Shown: piece after piece, positions 45,905 to 57,300 of the stretch
How the letters are laid out: every line of letters begins with the position of its first letter
Numbering within the stretch: the stretch's first letter is position 1
NCBI GenBank assembly: GCA_039704465.1
Contig: JASFAU010000012.1
Span: 1,138,203-1,202,202, forward strand
DNA length: 64,000 nucleotides
Origin: Plasmodiophora brassicae
Taxonomy: Eukaryota; Endomyxa; Phytomyxea; Plasmodiophorida; Plasmodiophoridae
Direction: 5' to 3'
Notes under the pieces: generated by a model
Told to the model about the DNA's origin: nothing
What the model saw: only the letters and a program-made list of their open reading frames with translations
The model's database searches: none
Position numbers and translations under genes: made by a program

Positions 45905-46006
45905 AGACGATGCGACGACAGACGGTGACGACAGACGGCGACAGACGATGCGACGACAGACGGTGACGACAGACAGCGACAGACGATGCGACGACAGACG
46001 GTGACG
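45905..46006. repeat. 38-bp minisatellite in the 5' leader of the element
   Basis: AGACGATGCGACGACAGACG begins at 45905, 45943 and 45981, giving about 2.7 copies of a 38-bp unit with one substitution, between the 5' LTR and the gag start. Confidence 0.9.
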
Positions 46007-46027
46007 AACGGTTAAGGTCGGTTAAGA

Positions 46028-46161
46028 TGTCAGGAGACGACACGACGGACGACTATTGTCTCCACAACACGGAATTAACCGACTGCCGAAGCCGTCGGTT
46101 GCCGTGGACGTTTATTCAAACTGCGCGGCTGCGCGACCCCCGTCGCGGCCGTGCCATAACA
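46028..46161 (-). repeat. 5' LTR of the chromovirus
   Basis: 134 bp with the same TG...CA ends as 42060-42193. Confidence 0.9.
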
Positions 46162-46290
46162 GTATAGTCCCCTGTCATCGGGCCGGCCGGCGGGGTGGCT
46201 TTCGCCACTTCGGCCCCGGCTTGGTTGGGTACCGAGCGTGGAAGTTAACCAACAATTCGTTGAGCCCACCTGTACCGTGTAGTTCTCCTG
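46162..46290 (-). mobile_element. Fragment of the pol 3' end from a second element copy
   Basis: This repeats 42194-42322 (end of the chromodomain region and adjacent 3' sequence) directly beside the 5' LTR, so the LTR was shared by two tandem copies. It breaks off at 46290 into an inverted LTR piece. Confidence 0.88.
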
Positions 46291-46357
46291 CGCGACCCCC
46301 GTCGCGGCCGTGCCATAACAGTACTGTTATGGCACGGCCGCGACGGGGGTCGCGCAG
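46288..46357. repeat. Perfect 70-bp palindrome made of head-to-head LTR ends
   Basis: The centre is ACAGTACTGT at 46318-46327; arms of 35 bp are exact reverse complements and consist of LTR terminal sequence on each side. Confidence 0.93.
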
Positions 46358-46458
46358 CCGCGCAGTTTGAATAAACGTCCACGGCAACCGACGGCTTCGG
46401 CAGTCGGTTAATTCCGTGTTGTGGAGACAATAGTCGTCCGTCGTGTCGTCTCCTGACA
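46325..46458 (+). repeat. Inverted solo LTR
   Basis: A full 134-bp LTR in the opposite orientation to the element, from TGTTATGG to CTCCTGACA on the plus strand. Confidence 0.9.
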
Positions 46459-46460
46459 TC

Positions 46461-46547
46461 TTAACCGACTGCCGAAGCCGTCGGTTGCCGTGGACGTTTA
46501 TTCAAACTGCGCGGCTGCGCGACCCCCGTCGCGGCCGTGCCATAACA
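46461..46547 (-). repeat. Partial LTR
   Basis: It repeats the distal 87 bp of the LTR (from TTAACCGACTGCC to GCCATAACA on the plus strand) immediately after the inverted solo LTR. Confidence 0.88.
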
Positions 46548-47151
46548 CCACCAAGCACACGTGGCCGTCGCCTCGACATGTGGATGCCTGCCTGACGTCG
46601 ACGAACCGCCGCCCTCCTTGCTGAAATATCGCAGCAATCCGAAGCGCCCAGTGCAAGAATATTAGGTCGACACGCGCGTCCGCCGACTCAGCATGACGTC
46701 GTCCTGCCGTCTGCCGAAGACGGCGCTGGGTGCGGCGCCCGTCGCAGGACGTACATCGGTGTCGCGATCGGCAGACCAGCCAAGGGTGTTGCCGACCTCG
46801 CCAACAGCATAGAATGCGTCTCTTCCCTGTCCTGCAGGTCGTCCTGCAGAACAGCGACGTCTAGCGCCGCCTGCTGTGGACGACCCCAGCGACATATATC
46901 TCCACAACGAATAACGCTGAATGCAGCAGCTGGCCTATACTCGTGCACACCAGCCCCGCAAGTCGCCCTGGCCGCAGCCCGCTCGCAGCGGCAGCAATCG
47001 CTGGAGTCGACAAAGGGCGAGGGGCCAGTCGTCGTTCCGGGCCACCGGGTTTGGCTCCGTGTGCGATACGACCATGCCAGGCTCTGACCAGACGAGAAAA
47101 ACGGAATGTCGTGCATTGGAGCACGCAAGTAGGACCGAATGCCACGCCTGG
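46548..47151. repeat. Decayed dispersed-repeat block 4
   Basis: It has CGCAGCAATCCGAAGCGCCC and ATTAGGTCGACACGCGCG (46630-46680) and ACCAGCCAAGGG (46780-46791), which are diverged versions of the boxes found in the 31-42 kb mosaic. No gene was recognised. Confidence 0.5.
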
Positions 47152-47238
47152 TTTATGCAACTTGACGGCATTGACACACCGCGCAGCGCGTTGCTTGATC
47201 AAGCAACGCGCTGTGTCAACGCCGTCAATTTGCATAAA
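47152..47238. repeat. 87-bp inverted repeat with a perfect 30-bp core
   Basis: The core 47184-47213 (centre GCTTGATCAAGC) is a perfect palindrome. The flanks TTTATGCAACTTGACGGC and its near-complement continue the symmetry with a few substitutions and a small left-arm insertion. Confidence 0.92.
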
Positions 47239-48442
47239 TGCACCCCGCTGTCAGGGCTGATCCGACCTTGGTGCCCGGTCCGAAATCGGTTGGAAGGGCC
47301 GCATGTGCAAGTCGCCAAATCTGCGAGTGGTTGTCATTGCCAGCGCCCCAGCAGGGAACATGTTCGGCGCTACAACGAGCCCACGGTCCCGAAGTTCGAT
47401 GCTGTCGTACTCGATGCAGACAATGTCGACGGGCGCGCTTGACAAGGGACGCAACTTGGTGCTATGTACATGTACGTGGTGGCGGACTGCGCTTCGTTAA
47501 GGAGACACACCCGCTGTACAACGCCCTTTCCTATCTGATTATGGTTTGGCACGGTCGCGAAGGCTGGCCTATCGCATTCAAGCAAGACACGGGCGTCACG
47601 TTGAAGGCGGACACGCAGTACCTCTCCAGCAACGCGACATTGGCGACAACGTCCTCATTAATTCGGTGTGGTAAGCTGTTTCCACAGTCGTGGTGCATCA
47701 GTATCTTCGCATCGAGCAGCAGAACCTGCTGTAAGTTCGTCAGAACCAGGACACCAAGCTACGACGTGGTTCTTCGCTGTGCTGGTCGCCGCACGATAGG
47801 CCAGCAACCCTGCAACAGTACTTACCCCTGACCTCCGAATGTACATCTCCTTTCCGATGAAGTTAAATCCTCACTCGCCGTTCATCCTCTCTTTCGACGC
47901 CACAAGCACCCTCCCGCCCCTCGGCACCAGCATATTCGTGCGGCACACGATGGCGGATCGATCGGGCGACGCATCGTCCTTCCGTCCACGTGCCGTCGTC
48001 ACGGGGGGCGACGCCCCAATGCGGTGCGAAGGTTGGCCGCCGCCGGCGCCGCGCGCCACCAACAGACGATAATGCTGGCGTACCAAGCCTCCGCCGACAT
48101 GCCCATTTTCGCATGCGGGCGGCCCGGGCTTCTCGGTTGAGTAAGTACACTCTATTGTCGACAATCGTGCCATGGTTCTTGCGCCAACAACATCTGGCCG
48201 CAGAGCCCCATCTGTGGTGGCCGACGGGCCACCATCGTCATCGACCAACAACCTGCATGTCCGGCGTTGGCGTGCCCGATACCGACATGCGCTTGGCACT
48301 GCCCTCGGACATGATGGCGACCTGAAGTGCCTGACTAGTGGCCTCGGAGCGCCTGACTGGTAGCCTCGGAGCGACGCTCACAACCTTCCTGGCCAGGTCT
48401 GTCCACACGGACTTTCACTCCAGTTTGACGTGGGCGGCCATC
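47239..48442. other. Gene-free stretch
   Basis: Only short frames with no recognisable domain. Confidence 0.35.
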
Positions 48443-48685
48443 ATGTCGCAGTCTTTGGAGGACCTCTTCAAGCAGGCGCTCGTCGACTCCGTGGCCGCGA
48501 ACAGGGCCGTGCGGGACGCCAACCCCGATGACCCGCGGCTGCCCGACATGGAACGCGACGCCGCCGCCGCCGAGCGTGCCCGCGACGCTGCCCTGGCCGC
48601 CTATGTCGCGTCACGTCCCGCCGCCCCGCCCGCCGCCCCACCCGCCGGTACTTCTTGCTTCGATTTACGCGTGGCTATATTTTGA
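48443..48685 (+). CDS. Small Ala-rich hypothetical frame
   Basis: About 80 codons beginning MSQSLEDLFKQALVDS, predicted to form a long helix rich in Ala, Asp and Arg, then a Pro/Ala run. No family is recognised. It could be an exon of a lost gene or the start of a retroelement ORF1; neither is supported by more than position. Confidence 0.25.
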   Translation: MSQSLEDLFKQALVDSVAANRAVRDANPDDPRLPDMERDAAAAERARDAALAAYVASRPAAPPAAPPAGTSCFDLRVAIF

Positions 48686-49488
48686 TAACGCTGGTTGGAC
48701 TTCTAGAGGACACGACGATCCTCGTAGGCGATTGGTTTCTCGTCGCTGCAAGAAAGACGGTTGCTCATGTATGTGCTTTATTTCGGCGTCCAGCGCCGGA
48801 TTGGCAACAACTGGGGTCCACTGCTCATAGTTCTGAACGGCGTTATCCCCAACGTCCACCCGCCCTCAGCCGTACGATTTTCGCTGATAATGTTCGCGAA
48901 CAGTTTTTTGATATTATAGCGCGCAGCCATACCTGTCGAGGACGGTTGTGATGGTGGCGCTGTTCCTGTTCCTGTTTCGAATCTGCAACCGCCGCCGTTA
49001 AGGGCTAGCGCACTTCGACGACGAGCGAAGCACAATTAAATCCATACTGTTGTCCCGCGTCTGCAGACCCTTGACGGCAGTGCATGACACACTAGGTTTT
49101 GTTACAGGGCTTTAGGCCATTCTCGTTTATTTGCCGTTGTTCAGGCGGCGAATGAATGCTAGGCGACGCCCGGCGTCGCTCGGAAGCGATGCCGGGTCGA
49201 CAGCGGGGACCAGTCGCCCGAGCAGCTGATGATTGTGCGCACTGCGCCGCTCAGCCAAATATGGCGAGCGGCGGCAGTGTGGTGCTCGGCGCGCGATGTG
49301 ATCGTGTCGCATGGCGCTGGTCGTGGTGGAAATTAGAAGAGTTGGTGCCGTGCTGCGTCGGATCGGGGGTGCCGTCACAGTAGTAGGTGGGTGCCCGACC
49401 GCGCGGAGCAGCACGGCTTGATCTTGAGGAGCTAGGGGAACGGTCTCGGCGGCGCACGCTCAGGGGAGCGGCGCGGGCGGCGGGGCGG
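48686..49488. other. Gene-free stretch
   Basis: No coding signal or repeat recognised; it may include the 3' untranslated part of the LINE-like element on the minus strand. No poly-A tail signature (T run on the plus strand) was seen. Confidence 0.3.
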
Positions 49489-51672
49489 TCATGGCGGGTG
49501 CCAGCGTGGGCTGGCATTGCCGGACGCCCGGTGAATACTGTGTTCGTCGTCGTCATCATCATCGGCGGGCGCGTGCCTGTGACGGTACGGCCGCAGGCGG
49601 GCCGGCTCGACGATGTCTTGCGCAGGGCGCGGGACGGGATCGGCGGCGACGGACGAGATGAGCAGGAGTAGTAGCGCGGCCGGCACTAGCTTGAACAGCA
49701 GGTCGACGCGGCGGTCTGGCTCGGGCTGGGCGTCCTCGATGACGGCCTCGACAGCGGCAACGGCGGCGGCGGCGGCCTGGTTGTCCGGCTCGTCCTGTAG
49801 ACCCGGCTCGATGAACGCGATGGAGGCCGGTCCAGCCAGCGCCGCGACGCCCTGGGCCGAAATCGACAACGGCGCCCCGTGCAGGCACTTGGCAACGGTC
49901 GCCCGGATCACCGTGCCCAGCACGTGCATCCACCGGCGCTGGCGGTCAGACAACCGGAAGGTCGGATCTTTCCAGGTCGGCATGATGCAGGGCGCCGTCG
50001 TCGAGTCGGCCGCCTCGGGTTCTTGTCGGAGAAGTACATCGTAATCTTGCAGCTGGATGGAAACGTAGTCGAACGCGTTCTTGTAGTCCGCCCGCCCAGG
50101 ATGCATCAGCCGAACCCGCCAATCAATCAGCGGGTGCAGCAGGTGCATGGACGCGACGCAACGTGCCAGGTGGAACCGCGACGTCGGGTACCGGCCGTCG
50201 CAGCCCTGGCACGGGATCTGGCAGCCCGGGTACCGGTTGCAGATCCAGGAGAGGACAGCGTACGCGTCCTCGCCGGCACAACGCGCCACGGGATGCGGCT
50301 GGTTGTACGGCTGGACTTGCAGCGGCATGAGTTTCTCCCTTGCGCCGGCCCACGTCAGCTGATGCAGCGCCTGGAGCAGGGCGTCCTCCCTCGTCGGCAG
50401 CGGCGGCAGCTTCGGTACACGTCGGCCCCTATCACGACACGCGTCAATCACCCGTTGGCGCTCGCGTCGCGCCGGCGCACCGGCCGCCCACAGCTGGTTA
50501 CAGCGTGCGAGCACCGGGCACCGGCGCGTGATCTTCACGATGTTGCTGTGTCGATCCGCGAGCGCCCGCTTGGCCGTGAACGGCAGGAACTGCACGTTCT
50601 GGCCGACGATCAGCAGCGCGTCCGTCGGGACGGACGCCGCAAACGACTCCAGCTTGAAGAGACGGGTCGCGCGCAGCTTCGCCTGACGCGCGGCCGCCGG
50701 CGGGATGCCGGCTGCACGCAGCATCAGGACGTTGCCGCGCACGATGCTGCGGTTCCCGAAGGCCATTGCCACCGACGACTTCATCAACGAGTCCATGCCC
50801 GCGAGCGACGCTTTCGAATGATCCGAGAAGGCGAGGCCGTACTCGGCGCGGGCGCGAACCCAGCAGAATATGAGCAGTCGCTTGCGGGCCAGGGACAAGT
50901 GCTTGGTCGCCAGGGCGCCGGTTCGTCTGATCGCCATCAGCAGCGACTTGGCCTTCCCCGTCCGGTCCTGGAGCTGGGCATCGTGGGCGAAGTCACCGCC
51001 ACGCATCACCATGCCCAGGAACTTGGTCGGGGACGCCAGGTCGGCCTCGTCTGGGATCTCGTCCCCATTGATCGTGAACGTCGCGCCGCGGCGGTCCCTC
51101 GTCACCTGCGACTTCCTCGCGTTAAACACGAACCGATGCCGGCGGGCGTACTCCTCGCAGTAGTCCAGCATCCGCTGTGCAACGTCGTCCGACAACGCGT
51201 ACAGAGACGTGTCGTCGGCGAACATCTGCGCAGGGACCGGCTGGCCGTACAGCGAGGGTGCAACGCGCCGGAAGACGCGGCACAGCCCGGCCGGCAGGTC
51301 GTCGATCTGAATGTTGAACAGGAACGGGGACAGCACGGCGCCCTGGAAGACGCCGACCAGCACGTCGATCGCGCTCGACAGCTGCCCGTCCAGCATCACC
51401 TGGAACGTGCATCCGTCGAACAGCGACTGGACGACGGCGACAACGTGAGCGGGGACGCCGCGCGCCAGCAACTTCTCGTAGACGAGTGCCCGCTCGGTCG
51501 TGTCGAACGCCTTCTGGATGTACTGGAGGCGGTGCACGCGCAGCCAGTCACGCGACTGCATCAGCCAGACGAGGCAGCGCTCGTACGTCTACGGCAGGTG
51601 CGACTGGAGCGCGATGCCCCGCCAGTTGCTCGGGTCCATGGGATAGGAGTCCTTCTTCAGCAACCGCTTCAT
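49489..51672 (-). pseudogene. LINE-type (non-LTR) reverse transcriptase, broken
   Basis: A 690-codon frame shows a non-LTR RT: IQKAFDTTERALVYEKLL, GVFQGAVLSPFLFN, the catalytic FADDTSLYA, then a C-terminal CQGCDGRYPTSRFHLARC zinc-binding motif (CxxC...HxxxxC) typical of LINEs. Upstream in the same frame, 51672-51592 gives KKDSYPMDPSNWRGIAL, the expected preceding RT block, but an in-frame TAG at 51591-51589 interrupts it. HRLQY is fused directly to IQKAFD, so roughly the RT segment with the usual GFR motif is deleted. No endonuclease or ORF1 was found. It is an inactive 5'-truncated copy. Confidence 0.85.
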
Positions 51673-52434
51673 GAAACGCCGACTTCGACGCCGTCGGCAC
51701 CAGCTGAAGCGCATAGAAGACGACGAACATGGCCGAGATCCATTGCGAGGCAGCCTCCGTGTCGCCTTCGAGCAGCAGTGCTCGTCAGCGCCGACTGGTC
51801 CATGGCGGTCGGTACCCGGGGGCTCGGTGGTTCTGCTGGGTCAGGGTTCTCGTGGTCTGTCGCGTCGGGTTCCTCGGGTGACCATGGTGAAGGTCGGTCA
51901 AACTGTCACGACTATACAACGACGCGTTGACCGACTAACTAACGTTGGTCCCCCCCCCCCCCCCCTCCCGCTCGCACGGACTTTATTCCGGCGCCGACCT
52001 GCTATGTCAACGCCTGACAAGTTGATGAATAATCATAGATTCACCGTTTACAAAACTGCCTAAAAACTCAACGTTAGCCTGTACGTCAGAGGATGCAATG
52101 ACAACCAAATAGACGACGTCTTCGTGAACACGTTCCCGCAAACTGAGCACGCATTCGAGCTCATCTTCACTGTGTGTCAGTGTGTGATGAAGAATGACAA
52201 CGTCAATGAAGAAACCCAGTCCACACAGGGGGTGAGCCATTTGTGAGCCACACAGCCAGTTTACTGAGCATGGGGTGGTAGTGAGTGGTTGGGGTGTATG
52301 CGGTTAGAGAGCAGCAAGAACCTCCGCCATGACTTCATCGTTCTCGTCGGCGGCGTTCTCATCCACAGCAGCCGCGTTCCAGTCGACAATTTTGAAGATG
52401 GCCACTTTCATGGCTGGAAGTCATGGGCGCAGCG
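51673..52434. other. Gene-free stretch with a 16-base C run
   Basis: No gene recognised. A C homopolymer occupies 51950-51965. Confidence 0.4.
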
Positions 52435-53548
52435 TTAGTCACTGTCGATCCGTACACCACTATCTGGGTACGTACAGTCCTGGATGAGGAACCAGATGAA
52501 GCAATAGAGCCAGATGAACCCGCACCAGTGGCCGGAAATCGCTGCGCCACCGTTGTTGCCGAACGGCCAGTACAGAGCGAACAATGTCGAAATGGCCAGG
52601 GCGATGCATCCGGCGACCAGCAGGAACAGGCCCGGGCGGCATGAGAAGAAGGTGCGAGCCCCGGTTCGCGCCGTGAATAACGTCATGAAATCGCTCAGCG
52701 ACACTTTCACTGACCAACAGTTATCCCCTTGGACGTTGCGAAGACCACTGAGGACGAGCAACTTACAGTACATGACGACGATGACCTGGTCGAAGGTCAG
52801 CGCGCACAATTCGAACGCCTTGAACAGGCTGTTACGAACGAGACTCGCCGAGGTCAACGACAGCCAGAGCATCAGCAGGGACGACACACAAGCGACGAGG
52901 CCGAGCGTGATGGACATGCCCCATAAACGCGGGATGTTCCACAGCAGAGGGCGCTTGCTCGTGTGCACCGTGTCGTACGCCACCGAAATGATGGTACCGT
53001 CGTTCAGGACCGTGATCGTGATTAGCGCAGTGACGGGCATGGTCCAGAACTGGGGGAACGACGTGTCGTTAGCCGGACCGAGCTCGTTCGGGTGCATGGC
53101 CAGAATGGCGACGAAGAAGAACAGGATCAGCTGGAGCGTCGCCGCCACACGGTAGATCTGTGCATAACGCACCATCCGTTCACTGAACCCTTGATTCCGT
53201 TTACACAGCAGCATATCGTTACCAGGAACGAGTTCATGCGGGCAAAGATGCGACGCGAGATCAGGACGGCCTCGACGATGGCGTTCAGGCCCGGCTTCGT
53301 CAGAACAATGTCAGCAGCGGCGCGAGCAGCATCAGTGGCGCCCTCGACAGCCTACACCGACAAAGAGCAACGATGATCAGCTGGTGCTTGCGTGAGTCTC
53401 AGCGGAGTCGTACTACGCCGACGTGCGCCTGCATCAGAGACGGGGCATCGTTGACACCAACACCCATCATGCCCGTGATGACATCGCGTTGCTTCAGCGC
53501 CTCAATGATAATGAACTTGTGCTCCGGCAGTGCTTGGGTTTAGTGTGG
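52435..53548 (-). pseudogene. Plasma-membrane P3A-type H+-ATPase, 3' remnant
   Basis: The minus strand carries the C-terminal third of a proton pump in exons about 53548-53414, 53351-53223, 53157-52767 and 52709-52435, with GT-AG introns in correct phase. Features: [50 protein letters not shown], then membrane helices M5-M10 with [40 protein letters not shown] and FIWLYCFIWFLIQD. The hinge motif expected as TGDGVNDAP reads MGVGVNDAP, losing the Mg-binding Asp. The phosphorylation and nucleotide-binding domains are absent upstream of about 53548. The remaining splice sites are intact, so truncation was probably recent. Confidence 0.85.
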
Positions 53549-54339
53549 GAGGAGGGGCGTACAGAGGGTGCCCGTTACAAGGGGTTGTTTGCGAGTTTGG
53601 GCCACCATCAGCTGAGCACAACGGTACCGTTGGAAAGAGCAGGAAAAATCAGAGGCAGCTGGGCTGTTTCATTTGGCACATGTGCCACCGTTCTTTTCGT
53701 ATCACCGAGAATGTAGCCCGCTTGGGCAGATTTGCTGATTTCACTAAGTCAGAACTGAACTCCGTGGGAGTGCGCAAAATGCCGCGTATGGACTCTTTTG
53801 ACACTGCCTGCGAATCATGGATGGCATCGCCTGGCGTCTCGTTCTCCAGCAAACCTGCGCCCTGATGATCAACCATGGCTAGAGCGCCCGCTTCAGCCCT
53901 TCCGCATTTCAGTCAGGGTCTGGGCACGATGCGTCGGCGCCAGCAGCACTTCGTTCGTTTAGCCGGTGTGACTCATGGCTAAGGTCCCTGACAGGTGAAC
54001 CGCGTTTCCGTTTGTACTACATCCACGTCTGGCGTGCGTGCGGACGTCGTCATGCATTGCGTCGGTTTACGCCGCCGTCCTGATGTACCCGCTCGGAATT
54101 CGGTGTCCAGGTGTTCATGCCATCCGTGCCCAGTGACCCTCCTGCGCTGCTGGTGATTTGACCCTGAAGCTGCACAACCGCACCCAGCCGACCGGCCTCG
54201 TTCCCTAAGATGTACCTTCTTTATGGCCGTGTTGGTTGCCATACACTGTTACCCAGGCGACGCTACATGCGTGCTGTTCATCCTGTGATTTCTATGTTGC
54301 CTTTGCATCGTCAGCGCCCTCCGATCGCACTGGAGATCT
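53549..54339. other. Transition region before the satellite
   Basis: No gene or repeat recognised. Confidence 0.35.
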
Positions 54340-57300
54340 AGTTGGTCGGCGGCGGTGACGGCGTCCGCTGAGAACTGCTGTGCATCTGCGTGCTGTTCGC
54401 CTTCGGTAAATTCCATATTGCTCTGAAACCAGGAGCATCGGACAGCATTTCCAACGCCCTTTCAGTACGTGTGCCGGTTGCCTGTCGATTCGAGACGCGG
54501 CTGTTGACAGTTGGTCGGCGGCGGTGACGGCGTTCGGGAAATTCCATATTGCTCTGAAACCAGGAGCATCGGACAGCATTTCCAACGCCCTTTCAGTACG
54601 TGTGCCGGTTGCCTGTCGATTCGAGACGCGGCTGTTGACAGTTGGTCGGCGGCGGTGACGGCGTCCGCTGAGAACTGCTGTGCATCTGCGTGCTGTTCGC
54701 CTTCGGGAAATTCCATATTGCTCTGAACCCAGGAGCATCGGACAGCATTTCCAACGCCCTTTCAGTACGTGTGCCGGTTGCCTGTCGATTCGAGACGCGG
54801 CTGTTGACAGTTGGTCGGCGGCGGTGACGGCGTCCGCTGAGAACTGCTGTGCATCTGCGTGCAGTTCACCGTCGGGAAATTCCATATTGCTCTGAAACCA
54901 GGAGCATCGGACAGCATTTCCAACGCCCTTTCAGTACGTGTGCCGGTTGCTGTCGATTCGAGACGCGGCTGTTGACAGTTGGTCGGCGGCGGTGACGGCG
55001 TCCGCTGAGAACTGCTGTGCATCTGCGTGCTGTTCGCCGTCGGGAAATTCCATATTGCTCTGAAACCAGGAGCATCGGACAGCATTTCCAACGCCCTTTC
55101 AGTACGTGTGCCGGTTGCCTGTCGATTCGAGACGCGGCTGTTGACAGTTGGTCGGCGGCGGTGACGGCGTCCGCTGAGAACTGCTGTGCATCTGCGTGCT
55201 GTTCGCCGTCGGGAAATTCCATATTGCTCTGAAACCAGGAGCATCGGACAGCATTTCCAACGCCCTTTCAGTACGTGTGCCGGTTGCCTGTCGATTCGAG
55301 ACGCGGCTGTTGACAGTTGGTCGGCGGCGGTGACGGCGTCCGCTGAGAACTGCTGTGCATCTGCGTGCTGTTCACCGTCGGGAAATTCCATATTGCTCTG
55401 AAACCAGGAGCATCGGACAGCATTTCCAACGCCCTTTCAGTACGTGTGCCGGTTGCCTGTCGATTCGAGACGCGGCTGTTGACAGTTGGTCGGCGGCGGT
55501 GACGGCGTCCGCTGAGAACTGCTGTGCATCTGCGTGCTGTTCGCCTTCGGGAAATTCCATATTGCTCTGAACCCAGGAGCATCGGACAGCATTTCCAACG
55601 CCCTTTCAGTACGTGTGCCGGTTGCCTGTCGATTCGAGACGCGGCTGTTGACAGTTGGTCGGCGGCGGTGACGGCGTCCGCTGAGAACTGCTGTGCATCT
55701 GCGTGCTGTTCACCGTCGGGAAATTCCATATTGCTCTGAAACCAGGAGCATCGGACAGCATTTCCAACGCCCTTTCAGTACGTGTGCCGGTTGCCTGTCG
55801 ATTCGAGACGCGGCTGTTGACAGTTGGTCGGCGGCGGTGACGGCGTCCGCTGAGAACTGCTGTGCATCTGCGTGCTGTTCGCCGTCGGGAAATTCCATAT
55901 TGCTCTGAAACCAGGAGCATCGGACAGCATTTCCAACGCCCTTTCAGTACGTGTGCCGGTTGCCTGTCGATTCGAGACGCGGCTGTTGACAGTTGGTCGG
56001 CGGCGGTGACGGCGTCCGCTGAGAACTGCTGTGCATCTGCGTGCTGTTCGCCGTCGGGAAATTCCATATTGCTCTGAAACCAGGAGCATCGGACAGCATT
56101 TCCAACGCCCTTTCAGTACGTGTGCCGGTTGCCTGTCGATTCGAGACGCGGCTGTTGACAGTTGGTCGGCGGCGGTGACGGCGTCCGCTGAGAACTGCTG
56201 TGCATCTGCGTGCTGTTCGCCGTCGGGAAATTCCATATTGCTCTGAAACCAGGAGCATCGGACAGCATTTCCAACGCCCTTTCAGTACGTGTGCCGGTTG
56301 CCTGTCGATTCGAGACGCGGCTGTTGACAGTTGGTCGGCGGCGGTGACGGCGTCCGCTGAGAACTGCTGTGCATCTGCGTGCTGTTCGCCGTCGGGAAAT
56401 TCCATATTGCTCTGAAACCAGGAGCATCGGACAGCATTTCCAACGCCCTTTCAGTACGTGTGCCGGTTGCCTGTCGATTCGAGACGCGGCTGTTGACAGT
56501 TGGTCGGCGGCGGTGACGGCGTCCGCTGAGAACTGCTGTGCATCTGCGTGCTGTTCGCCGTCGGGAAATTCCATATTGCTCTGAAACCAGGAGCATCGGA
56601 CAGCATTTCCAACGCCCTTTCAGTACGTGTGCCGGTTGCCTGTCGATTCGAGACGCGGCTGTTGACAGTTGGTCGGCGGCGGTGACGGCGTCCGCTGAGA
56701 ACTGCTGTGCATCTGCGTGCTGTTCGCCGTCGGGAAATTCCATATTGCTCTGAAACCAGGAGCATCGGACAGCATTTCCAACGCCCTTTCAGTACGTGTG
56801 CCGGTTGCCTGTCGATTCGAGACGCGGCTGTTGACAGTTGGTCGGCGGCGGTGACGGCGTCCGCTGAGAACTGCTGTGCATCTGCGTGCTGTTCGCCGTC
56901 GGGAAATTCCATATTGCTCTGAAACCAGGAGCATCGGACAGCATTTCCACGCCCTTTCAGTACGTGTGCCGGTTGCCTGTCGATTCGAGACGCGGCTGTT
57001 GACAGTTGGTCGGCGGCGGTGACGGCGTCCGCTGAGAACTGCTGTGCATCTGCGTGCTGTTCACCGTCGGGAAATTCCATATTGCTCTGAAACCAGGAGC
57101 ATCGGACAGCATTTCCAACGCCCTTTCAGTACGTGTGCCGGTTGCCTGTCGATTCGAGACGCGGCTGTTGACAGTTGGTCGGCGGCGGTGACGGCGTCCG
57201 CTGAGAACTGCTGTGCATCTGCGTGCTGTTCGCCTTCGGGAAATTCCATATTGCTCTGAACCCAGGAGCATCGGACAGCATTTCCAACGCCCTTTCAGTA

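Larger units (their letters stand above)
42060..46161 (-). mobile_element. Ty3/gypsy chromovirus, internally deleted
   Basis: The element lies on the minus strand between two 134-bp LTRs (42060-42193 and 46028-46161), which look identical. It carries a truncated gag and a pol with reverse transcriptase, RNase H, integrase and a C-terminal chromodomain. The zinc knuckle, protease and the start of the RT are missing at a foldback junction (44985-45081). A purine-rich GGGGACTATAC precedes the 3' LTR on the element strand, a possible polypurine tract. No obvious tRNA primer site follows the 5' LTR, and clear target-site duplications were not found because the right side is rearranged. Confidence 0.93.

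Noticed and set aside
49879..51930. 683-codon plus-strand frame opposite the LINE reverse transcriptase
   Set aside because: The RT motifs are on the minus strand; the plus-strand frame is a GC-driven shadow.
53157..53223. Frameshift between the hinge helix and M5 of the proton-ATPase remnant
   Set aside because: A 65-base GT-AG intron (53222-53158) joins the two parts in phase 0 and restores the expected sequence.
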